Assembly: GCA_013433145.1 (NCBI GenBank)
Contig: CM024174.1
Location: 4,860,336 to 4,924,335, forward strand
DNA: 64,000 nucleotides
Direction: 5' to 3'
Source of the DNA: Ascaris suum
Taxonomy: Eukaryota; Nematoda; Chromadorea; Rhabditida; Ascarididae
In this document: in pieces, positions 32,781 to 43,082 of the stretch
Numbering within the stretch: position 1 is the stretch's first letter
Layout: every line of letters starts with the position of its first letter
Translations under genes and position numbers: made by a program
The notes under the pieces: model-generated
What the model saw: the letters and a program-made list of their open reading frames with translations, nothing else
Told to the model about the DNA's origin: nothing
Database searches by the model: none

Positions 32781-34725
32781 TTATCGGCTTCGCTGCGATG
32801 GTATTGTTGTCCGTTTTCTTTTATACGCATCGATGCAATCATCAACAGCCGAGATTGCTGGATTCACGTAACTTTTATATAGCAAGCGCGCACCGCGTCC
32901 ATTTGGGAAATATAGGTAAAGAAGGAAAAACGCCTGAAATAATGCTGAGAGTACGCAGTTTGGTCGCTTTGAAGTGTTTCCGGGAGCTAGAGCAATGATG
33001 AGCATATTGCGATACGGGTCTTCTGATCCAACCCGAAATCCCTCGTAAGAGTTACAAGAATATAGTGGTTGCACAATTCTCTTGCGTGAACTTGGCTGGC
33101 TACGGTGTTGTCGTAGACTGTAGTCGTCGAAGAAATTTCTTGCATATTTTCGAGAACTTCATATTTAACATATGTTCAGCTAAAGGCAGGTTTATGGCTG
33201 AAAAATTAATGCTTAGTTGCGAGCAAAAAGGGCCCATAGAGGGAATCCAAACTCATGAGATCCCGCTTCCTCGGCTTGTGATGTACCCACCGCGGCGCTT
33301 CTTGCGCTTTCGTTGGCAGTTTTTTTGAGTCCCGAGGTCTGTTTTTGGTAGGCGCACGATATGACGGGACAGGTGGTAATGAACGGAAGTGCTCGCAATA
33401 TATCAGCTGTAGAGCATTTGTCTGGAAGGCAAAAAACGGCAAGTTCCAACCTCTTCTATGAACAATGTTTTCACCCCTGGTCACATAACGGTTGTTATTT
33501 AAATCCTGCGCTAGATTAATGCCCTCTGAGCTTGAAAGCGAGAGAGGGAGATTACCTTGAAAAGCCAATATATGGGGAAGCATCTGGTTATGATTTCGGC
33601 AAAGTTGTCGATGAACGAGAACGCGGCGAATACAGTCCAGTAAATGAGCCACTGAGTTTCGTCGTCTTTGCGCACCGCTCGCACCGCCTGCGACATCAAA
33701 ACATCCTTCTTGTTGGAAAATCCCCTTCGCCAACCTCTTATTCTACCCAACTTCTCCAAATAGTACAGGAATGTGAACCTCCTTGCGTCATATCCTGTCC
33801 TTCCTTTCGATGTGTGCACGTTGACTCTAGTATCTAGGAAGGGTTATTTTGTCGTGGAATCTTCCCCGCTCCCTTCCCCTGCCTCTAAACAAGTCAGTCT
33901 ATCTAGCCGTACCTCTAATTCACATGTATTTACCTACAGTTCCGAAGAGTGGTACTGTTCTGGAAGGGGATTAGAGGCTGTTAGACAAGAGGAGTGGGGT
34001 CGGGAAGAGAGTTTTCGCCACTACTTCTTATCTGGTTGCAAAATTACTTCAACTTTCCATGCATTACGTATATGTGTACTTACCTTAACTGACGCATATG
34101 CAGGATATGCAAATCCGATGAGATTGCAGATAAGTTGCGCGAATGATCCAAACATTAGATAGATACTCAGTAAGACGAAAGTGTAAGTGTCATCTAAATC
34201 GGTATTTCTTTGTTAAAAACACTAAAATATCATTTACAGTTTCTTTTATTGCTGCACCTTCAACTATTGTTTATTATTGCACCACATGATTTTTTCACGA
34301 ATTCTTTCAAATCGACTTATTAATTGCGATGCATATCATCCGGGTACTTTAAAATTGATTACGTATCACAGGTGTATTAAAAAGATTTGCTTCACAAGAA
34401 ACCTCGTTTCGACCAAAATTCCGCTCGTTGGAAGTTAAGGCTTCACAATCATGCAGAAACTTTTAAGCGAAAGAGACAACATAAAGAAAGAGTTAGAGAA
34501 GCAAGCTTCATAAAGCAAAGGTGTTGCCTGCTCTGTACTTAATTCGTCTGTCGTCTGCAGCTGAAGGGGGACGTGTTGTTTGTTATCGGTTTTGAGGAGA
34601 AAATCGAAGAAGCGAGCTCTGGAAGAGTTTGATGCTTTCGATGATTGTTTTGTACCCTCGAGAGAGATACCTTCGTTTGATACTTCAGCGTAAATGTCAA
34701 ATGCGTCAGCAGATGTCGCTCTCAT
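32781..34725 (-). CDS. REEP5/Yop1-type (TB2/DP1/HVA22) ER-shaping protein, about 193 aa, 4 exons
   Basis: REEP5/Yop1 proteins insert hydrophobic hairpins in the ER membrane and stabilise tubule curvature with reticulons. Firm exons in coding order: 34084-34193, 33556-33687, 32781-32933. They encode [20 protein letters not shown], then [19 protein letters not shown] and [10 protein letters not shown], then [18 protein letters not shown]. These match the core TB2/DP1/HVA22 pattern (YPAY at about 92-95, DDETQWL) in order. The first exon is inferred: 34539-34725 starts at an ATG, is open, contains [13 protein letters not shown] (like the RFxxFL start of REEP5) and ends in phase 1 at GTACAG, exactly what the next exon needs. 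The total is 582 nt, close to human REEP5 (189 aa). Its N-terminal 35 residues are unlike known REEPs, so the true exon 1 could lie elsewhere. Downstream of syx-18 on the same strand. Confidence 0.82.
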
Positions 34726-34740
34726 GATCAGTAGGCCAAG

Positions 34741-35244
34741 TTGGTGGATGTTTGGACTGAGCTGCAACTCACTTCACACATGAATAGAAGTTTGAAACAT
34801 AAGTGCACCTTCATATTCGACCATATAAAGAGAGTGGTCTCGTACCTTGATGATGTGGAAACGCATTCTTCAAAGTGCGTTTCCACATCTTCAAAGTATC
34901 AAACGCCTCCCCCGTCACCCACATTTCGCCATACCACGTCGGGAAGATTACTTCTTCTGGACAATGAATTTCAGAAGAGATCATGCACGACGCTGCATGT
35001 ACGGTTAACAACAGCCACACCTCACTCATCGTTTAGAACTCCGCGAATCCACGCTCTGAGATGTTTCTGCACCCCGACCTTTCTTCCCTTGCCTCCTCAG
35101 CCTTCTACATCCACAACGGTTCCTAGAAGCAAATGCTTGTACAAGGCTGTCGAAAAGCGAACAACATATTCCAAACCCACATCAAAAGATGTTAGTGAAA
35201 TGCCTCAAAAGCCCGCTCGTCGACTCCCCCCTACCAAACACTAG
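34741..35244 (+). other. Unassigned 167-codon open frame, Ser/Thr/Pro-rich
   Basis: ATG at 34741 to TAG at 35242-35244. The predicted peptide is basic and rich in Ser, Thr and Pro, with proline-directed sites such as YQTPPPSPTF and a tail RRLPPTKH. No domain is recognised and no upstream exon was found. It starts almost back-to-back with the proposed REEP first exon and contains the 14-bp foldback. The length is long for this AT-rich intergenic DNA, but low-complexity composition and lack of homology leave chance as a real possibility. Confidence 0.25.
34852..34889. repeat. Perfect 14-bp inverted repeat with 10-nt loop
   Basis: GATGTGGAAACGCA (34852-34865) is exactly complementary to TGCGTTTCCACATC (34876-34889), with the loop ttcttcaaag between. 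The word tcttcaaagt is repeated just after the right arm. It lies about 130 bp upstream of the proposed REEP start codon. Possible roles are a regulatory palindrome, a cruciform or a fold-back duplication scar. Confidence 0.9.
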
Positions 35245-36969
35245 TTGGCTCCTCCACAATCACTACTTTTATATATGTCCCAGCAGCCATCTGAATACGT
35301 ATTTCTCACCTGAATAGTCGATAATCATGCAAAAATTTCTTCCAACTTAATTTGAAATGCATGTTGTGGTCTATGCGAGAAAAAGAAGAAAACAATTTCC
35401 GAATATTTAATTTGCATGCGAACATCGACGAAAACCACTGAGAATTTCTTTTGGCATCATTTTGAAATAACTCTAATGGGAAATATAAATGTAATAAATT
35501 TAAGCTGTTGTGCAGGAAGCACTTTGAATTGAACTGATTTAACTATGACCATAGCTTATTTCCGCTCCTACATAAGCCTAACATCGCACTATCAAACGGT
35601 TAAGTGACACGAGCGGCAAATGCTGGTCAACTTCCGGGATGGTTGCTGGTCAAAGTTGAGCCGATGTGGCGCCATTTCAACTACGCCTTATCGCGAAACC
35701 ATTCCCCATATTTTGATGGGACTAAGGACGGAGGGGGAGGGAAAGGCAAGTAAGAGATTACCAGAAACGAAGAGACTGATGATAATCTCATCTCATAAGA
35801 AAATATCCTTTTATTGAACGGCTTCCATTGCTGAAATTTCCTACTGGACTCGGCTATCTTTCGAGCACACATACTGGCAAAATTACTCGGAGAGGATCGC
35901 GTGGCTCGTCGCGCGTGGTCATTTGAATTCACTAGTCATTTTCGCTGATAGGGCAAAAAATGAAAAACAAAGGGTTTACTTCCGACTATCAATCGGAGAA
36001 TACCATAAAATCAAGTATGACCTATTACGTGCCCCAAAGCTATGATATGCTGAATAAAAATAAAGTGGAAAAGAAATATTTACCTGTACTGCTCGTTATA
36101 TAACAGCGTGGACCACGCTACAGACGATTCCAGAAAGAATCTTCAAAGATTTAACGAAAGCGTTTGGGAATTATTCGAGAGATGAGGCTTACTCAGCAGA
36201 CATCAATTATCAATACAGGTAACCGAGGCGAAACGACGACAGATGATTGCCGTAACGGTTTTCATAGCGAAATCCATTGCTTTCTATGCAACAATTTTTA
36301 GGCTTCGTTTGCGGAATACCACTCCAAATAGCTCCTACATTCAACAGAGCACAAAATTGAGCTGTGATTCTCTAAGGCATATAATATTCGCGGCAAACAT
36401 CGAGTTCAATTTACATTTAAGGACATCGCTAAAAGACTATATTTTTGAGCCATAAAACCAGTCTAATTATTCCATATCAATATCACAATCAGCTGTTTAT
36501 TCATATGGAGCTGGCCCGTAAAAGAAAACAATATTTTCCACAAATAATAGACAGAAATAAGCTGAGAATTAGGCGGCAGTAGCAAATAAACCACAATGGC
36601 ATAATGTAAAATAAAAACTTCACACGAACAAAGATAAAGAAAGGTCATTTCAGTACACTTCCTTTCAAACCGAATTATCCACGACCTGCGTCGTATATAA
36701 AACTGACTTCCGTTTCTATAAAATTTCATGTTCACCACACTTCGTCATCAAGACTTCTTCATGATCCCCAAGTTGTCTTACTCTCGTTCCGTGACCTACA
36801 GAAAAAACTACTGCTATAATATGCAGTCTTATAGCTCTCCTAGTTGAGCAATTTGAACACTCAACCTGCACCGGTTGACGCCGTTAAGCATATATTCCCA
36901 CAGATGGAAAGTGAGAAGCTAAAAAAGTTAAGCAATGAGACGGTTCAGTGAAAGCAGTACAACAATACC

Positions 36970-39900
36970 CTACGGGTTATACCAATCAAGAAATAGCAGA
37001 GTGAAAGTAAGTACAATAATGCAGAAGAGAAGGATAACCCGACGAGATGCCATATTCTGAATTGCCTGCCTGATTTGCTCGTTGCCGTCTCTGATATTCT
37101 CGACCGTATGCACCGCCGCTTCGTTCACGAATCCGATGTCCCGCTCCTGATCAAGCACCTTAAAAAATTAAAAATTTTAAGTGGAACAAGTAGATACGAA
37201 AGGACTATATCATAAATACAAAACATTTAGGACAGATATATTCAGGAGGAAATATTGAATCAAGCGATCGGTTAATAAGCATCACTCAAATAAAGTAGGT
37301 CAGCTTCCGATCGATTGAACAACTCTACGACGCCAACAACTTCTGTTAGAGCTTTTTGGCCACAAATTGCTTACCGATCCAAACGATTATTACTGTTTTT
37401 TCGTGCCAGCAAAAGCAGTTAGCATGAGATGCACCTTCGCATCGGACCCTCCCAACCAACCATATTCATAGGCTTTCTACAAGCAGCCAATTAACCCGGA
37501 AACTTGCACCAACCTAAAAAAGTTCGTATTTCTATATCCCAACGGACGTAAAATGAAAAAAGGATAAATGCAAAACGCACGCGAATTCCTCCTACCTTTA
37601 ACTGCATTCAAAATTGGTGGATTAGCTTAAAACATGGCACATGAGGTCTCGCTACAGTATGCATTATAACCAACAGATTTTATGGTTCTAATCTTAGTGG
37701 TTGCGGGATTGGACCATAAAAAGCAAATCGATAAAATCGCATAGCATCGGTCATCGAAAGGAAAATGGGATAAAGATGATCACCTTTTCAGCAAACGTTT
37801 CTTGGAGCCGATGAATATGATTCATCTGCTGTTCGATGCGCAGCACATCACTATTGACCTGTGCGAATTTCGCGTAGAGTTTTTCATTTTCCGCCATTAA
37901 CTGAACGCTCTCTTCATCACTTAACGGCTCCATTATTTCCGCTTGTCGTGGTTCTTCATGATCCTCAACCAACGTATATCCCTCAAGACTGGATATCGCC
38001 TCCAGTTGTCTCCTTTCCTCGAAATTGTCACTTCCTTAAAAGGCAATAAAATGCAATTAAACTGAGTGAGCTCGAGCTCACGAATTTCTTTCCTTCTGCT
38101 CTTACTTGATTCCTGCACCACCCACTTCTCCCAATAAGAACATTAGGAGGCAGACGATAAAGAGGTTACAGCGACTGGCAGTAGTGCTCGGAGCGCTGCT
38201 CAACCTCTCTCTCCGGACTGCTCTAAAACTTCCTCGGGGTGCGCCTCTGACTGCAGTACTCTCGCTAATAAAGTGTTATTCAAAGACCTTGTACTGTCGC
38301 CGTTTTCAGAGATCACAGAAATAAACAACTACAGTGAAGTCGGTGATTTTTGTGACCGTTCTTTGACAAACCGCGTCTTATGAATAACAGTTCACTTCAT
38401 TTGGCTACTCTCAGTTGACGTCATTTCAAACGTCCAGTCCGCCAGTATTTCTCTTAGACTGGTGACTTTTCAGTAAGGCAGTAAAATACCTAAGGACGAC
38501 TGAGCCCTCCATGAATATAGCGAAAACGAAAATAAACTTAAAGAGAAGCGTTAAAGCTACTATATGACCTTTGAAGTGTTCATAAACGCAGCCCTTAATT
38601 TAGCAAGAAATTACCTCATTCAATGAATATAAGTGACTGTCTATTTCTCTTCTAGTTGTCATATTCGATAAGGAAGTATTTCTTCCGCTACGAGTTAATT
38701 AAACAATAAAATTTAGCGAAATATGTCAGTCATACACAAAAAACAATTCATAATTAATGCACATATTGCATGCTCCCAGTTGAAGGTGAAAAGATACAAC
38801 ACAGCTGATGGAAAACAGCGAGAGTTTGAATAGGATGCATTAAGTCTGCTACCACTACACATGCAGTAATTGCTGAGAAGAAATTATATAAAGTTGAAAT
38901 AGCTGGCTGCATAAAAAAGTTTACCTTGTATGTTAATGTGTCGTCTTCGAATACCGGAAGTTGACTGGTGCGAAAATGATGAACTACTGTTGGATAGATT
39001 CGTTTGAGTGATGTCAAATTCGCCTTTCCCTTCATCGCCGTTGCATTCAGCACATTTCGTCTCTCTCGTATTTCGTGCCATACTTTCGTGAATTCGAACC
39101 AATGTTGATAACCTATTCAAATACTTTTCACAGGAAATGATTTAAATATTCCAAATAATTATATTTGATTTAAACAGGAGTGAAATATTAAATATAGAAC
39201 GAAGTTTTAAAGAAAATAAAAGATATGAACTGAAATAATAATTATGTACTACCATTCCAAAAATATGGGATGAAAATATCCAGCTGATAACACATGTAAC
39301 TATGAAGCATAACAACAGAGGAAGAAACTAATGAGCACAAAGCTTTCTCGAATTCGTCCAAGAAATGTCTCCGAAACGTTTATTTGAAGTTCGATCATCA
39401 GTTTATCACTAGTTATGGATGAACGCTTCCAACAAGCGCTGCAACCTACCGGGTAATTTTGTTCATTGTAGCTGTCTTCCTGACTCGAACTGATCGCAGT
39501 TCAGTAATAATTTTGGCGATCTTCTTCAAGTAGCCGTCTAATATGCGAGCAACCTACAGCAACTGCCACAAAATTAAAACAACAACTGAATTATGTATAC
39601 ACAGAAGATACGCCAATCTGGCCAATACTGCGTTAACAACAAAAAATAATGCTCACTTTTAAAGAGCAAGATTATTTTTATATCTGAGTAAATAAAAAGA
39701 GAAATATCGAATGTTATTATGCTTCCACAAAACCCTTAAATATTCTATAAATGCCATTATTTGATCACTCTTTAATGCGAAAATCGACAGATATGACTAG
39801 TGCATTTGTAAGCTACTGCTCTGCGAGTTTAGAAAGTCACTCAAATAAGAGTAAAGGAGAATCGTGCTTAAACGTCTTGCTTATGTTCACTGAAGCACGA

Positions 39901-42900
39901 CGGAGAATGCAGATACAGAGAAAAGGTAATTAAGGAGAAGGACGCAGAAATGGCGAATACGAATGCAACTGCAGTTACCTCTTCCAGATGAACAACCTCA
40001 TCAAAGGAACGCAACTCAGTATCCATACTGAGTGCTGAGTTGAACGATCAAGAAATTACTAAATCTCCAGAGGCAATAAAAAAGAAAAGAAAGCACGACA
40101 CAAAAAAGCAACTGCATCGTTTCCCAATCGCAGAAACTTGTCATGAAGGAAGAGGAATCGCTTAGGGGATGATGTGTTATGCTGTGCTCAAATAAGCAAC
40201 TACTCGTGTGAAGTCCACCTTCTTGCTGCAAAAAGTGAGGAACGGTGGTGTTTGCTAAGTGGTGAAGCTGTTAACAATATCTACCTGATTTCTTAATTTT
40301 GGTTCCTGATGACGGTGTCAGCAGGTGCCGATAACCGTGACGTGTTTGGGTGGGAGTGGCTTTGTTTTGCTCTGCTCAAATGTTCGGAATAATAAGAAAA
40401 CCAAAGATACGAGCGGGACGCAAAGCTTTTAAAGGTGGCGCTCGGCGAATTTGTAATTATACTGCACAGAAGTAACAGAAGTAACCGTAGTGCTTTCTTT
40501 GACTGCATATAAGTGAATGTCTCTATAAAACATCGATGCTGAGCTTGTCGAACTACAGCGGGTCTAGGTTCCCGTCATGTTTTTTGACCATATCCTTTAT
40601 ATCTGGATATCACATTCTGCAGTGAAGTCTTGTTCCTCCAACCACTCCTATGCGTCATGCTCCCCTTCAGCGTTACACTGCCTCACATAGCTACTTCATA
40701 TTCTGTTGCTCAACGGACAATTTATTTCAGCATGCAAAGACGAAATCCGCGCCCCTAACATCCTTCAAAGAGAAAATCCTCGGTGGGTTTCGTCACCTCT
40801 GTGAAGGACATTAAAAGCGCAAATTTCGCCTTTGCAGGTTAAAGAAATTGTCCACTGAGTCAGAGATCATGAAGTGATTCCAGAGGCAGTGTACTGGAAT
40901 AAGACACGCTGAGAAGACACGTGGGCACGGATGGTGAGGATTTTTAAGCGTGGGGGCCTCGCGATGGAGGCTCCGTAGTATAAAGGCTATGACTCACGTT
41001 TGCTCGGGGAGACCCGGGAAGGAGGTCCCGGAAGGGAATAGTGGTGAACTCCGAAACTCTACTGAACATCCGTTCGCTAACTGTCCTGAAGTTTAAGCTG
41101 CCGCTCCCTGATGGTGCATGAATCCTTCTTCGTATCGCAGGACGGAAGCACACAAGTTTATCCTCTTTGTCCGCTACTCACAGCCGATTCTGTCGCAGCA
41201 TCATGCTTTTTAATTTGTCGTTCACCCAAAACGCTTCATGCTCTCTGGATTTCATTATCACCACATTTCTCTGTCATCGGAATTTCTGGATGGCTCCTTC
41301 ATTTTTGTGGATCCTGCGAATACCATCTCCGCCCTTTTTGTCACCAATTCATGCTAATTTGCAATTTTGCGGATGTCGTTCTTAGTTATCCTATTTCCCA
41401 CGAATGCAATTCCCGTCCCTCGAAACTCTCAAAATTCCTTAATTTCGCGACCACTACGACAAACTTAAACACTTGGCTTATATTCGTTGAAGCATGATAC
41501 AGAATGCAAGACACAAAGAGAAGGCAATTAGGGACAGCGATGCAGAACAATGCTGGATGTGAATGTAAATGTAGTTACCTCTTCCAGATGGGCAGCCTCA
41601 TCGGAGGAACGTAACTCAGTGTCGAGGCGTATCTGACGCTGCAAGGATCGAATGAGTTGCGAGCATTGACGCATCGCACGCTCACTCTCGTCGTCCATTT
41701 TGTTGCGCTCCCACTCCGACATACCTGCAACGCTTCACTGCTTCACTACGAATATGACAACATGTAATTCACGTCATGAAAGGGAGACGGGAGAGGACGA
41801 TGGTGGAGGGGGATGAAAATGAGGTCATTCGACGCTTATTTCCGACTCTGGTGAAAGAAGTGATACGAATTGGAAGTATTGGTGAAAGAACTTGTAAGTG
41901 AATCATTGCAATCACTGCTCATATAGCAAGACCAATTTCGCCTCTTGCTCCCCTTCTGCAGACTTAAAAAGATGACCGGAGAACTTTATTGTTCAAATTT
42001 TTCTAGTCTTCATAAATTCATCCATTAACTGTTGACTATCCTCCAACAATAGGATGCGCTTCCGGATTATTTCCGCATTTCCGGATGAATTTTCGCACTT
42101 TCTCGTTTCATATACTCGCATCAACAAGTTTTGCACTTCACTAAATTTCAAGTGCGAACCTTCAGTGAGTGCTTGTTTTGGTGCAGGTCAGTGCTCCGAC
42201 TGTCCGCGAATCGACAACTTAGGTCAGAGACAACATGTACTCCTATAAAGCTTCGCATGTGTTGCTCCTCAAAGTCATGAGCCGAGAATGCACCAACTAT
42301 CACACAGATACGCAGTGACCAAGTTGTGCGTATTGGCGAATTATGCGAAAACGCATCAAACAACATCTGAGCAACCTTTATACGTAGAAAGAGCGAATCC
42401 GTTACAATGTCCAACTGCAGTGATATACTCCCTTCGGCGTGAGATGACCGCATCTTTCAGTTCGGTGAGACATCGGCGAATTTCGTTCGCCTTCGACGAA
42501 TATATCGAATAATTGGCCGAAGACGAAACAGTGGCGTCCGTTGGTTCGGGATTTAATGCTGCAATAAACAGAAATCGATCCTATACAGTTGGCCATTACA
42601 AAATTCTTTAGCATTGCATTTCTGAAGTTTTGTAAGCCGGAACTCATCAGTGAATAACTCTTGCCGGAGGCAAATAGTGCAGCCGAAAACTTTGGAGTGG
42701 GTGGAATCATGACCTTGACTCTACTAATCCAGTCCTCCAAGGACTTTGTCCGCTTCGTCAAGAACAGCTTGATAAAAACAAAAGCTGCGACGACTATCAA
42801 ATTCATTTTTTAACTTCCAGTGTTCGTCAAGTGAACAGCACTACCAAGATGATTAGTGCTCAGTAACGCCCACCCAGACGTCAGCACTAAAAAGGCGTAA

Positions 42901-43082
42901 ATTCCAAAATAAAATCTCAGCTGAATCTAGGTGAATAAGAGCTTAACTACCTCTGATGAGAACGAACCTGTGGGTTTCGTTTCATGCGCAGCATCGCCTC
43001 CCTCTTTCTTGATTCGAGCCACTTGACGCATCTGGATCGTCTTGGCTCGCGCACGGAACAATGATGTATTGTCGACCGGCAT
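36970..43082 (-). CDS. syx-18: Syntaxin-18 homologue, ER Q-SNARE, 364 aa, 7 exons
   Basis: ER-resident Qa-SNARE that with Sec20, Use1 and Sec22 drives Golgi-to-ER fusion. Exons in coding order: 42951-43082, 42406-42490, 41579-41724, 39450-39553, 38925-39112, 37784-38034, 36970-37158. They total 1095 nt and phases close throughout. The N-terminus MPVDNTSLFRARAKTIQMRQ is typical of syntaxin-18 (DxTxLFRAxxKT). Exon 2 (ANEIRRCLTELKDAV, REYITAV) and exon 3 (MSEWERNKMDDESERAM) match the Habc region. The SNARE helix spans about 258-340, with the central-layer Gln at 306 (VLDQERDI), and one membrane anchor follows (343-359, ending FLDWYNP as in human STX18). A Ser/Asn-rich linker (about 180-215) makes it longer than the human protein (335 aa). 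It lies downstream of snb-1 on the same strand. A duplicated copy of part of exon 3 lies in the intron after it. Confidence 0.95.
39866..40025 (-). repeat. Diverged duplicate of syx-18 exon 3 end plus intron; possible alternative exon
   Basis: This block aligns over about 160 bp with 41463-41625, both in the intron part (cttaaac...gaagca...gaatgca...agagaa) and in the exon end. It encodes MDTELRSFDEVVHLEE where the source exon encodes LDTELRSSDEAAHLEE, and keeps the donor GAG|GTAACTxCA. Using the AG of CAACTCAG just upstream (exon about 39979-40034) it would start in the phase left by exon 2 and end in phase 0 for exon 4. It could therefore replace exon 3 without a frameshift, although most of exon 3 is absent. 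It cannot follow exon 3 in frame. Confidence 0.75.
41463..41625 (-). repeat. Source copy of the syx-18 partial duplication
   Basis: This block includes the last 47 nt of exon 3 (from about codon LDTELR) and about 115 bp of the following intron. Its partner lies 1.6 kb away at 39866-40025 in the same orientation. Homology stops abruptly inside the exon, so the duplication did not copy the exon's 5' half. Confidence 0.75.

Larger units (their letters stand above)
34726..36969. other. Intergenic region between syx-18 and the REEP gene
   Basis: This holds the presumed REEP promoter, a perfect 14-bp foldback at 34852-34889, a plus-strand open frame at 34741-35244 and, at the far end, 3' UTR of syx-18. 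The stretch 35250-36960 is AT-rich with no exon I can recognise on either strand. Confidence 0.5.

Noticed and set aside
32344..32871. 175-codon plus-strand open frame
   Set aside because: Partly antisense to the last REEP exon, includes the 22-bp tandem repeat, and shows no domain.
33206..33733. 175-codon minus-strand open frame
   Set aside because: It overlaps the REEP exon 33556-33687 in another frame; the REEP frame carries the family match.
42402..42806. 134-codon minus-strand open frame
   Set aside because: Overlaps syx-18 exon 2 (42406-42490), which reads in a different frame and matches the syntaxin-18 Habc region.
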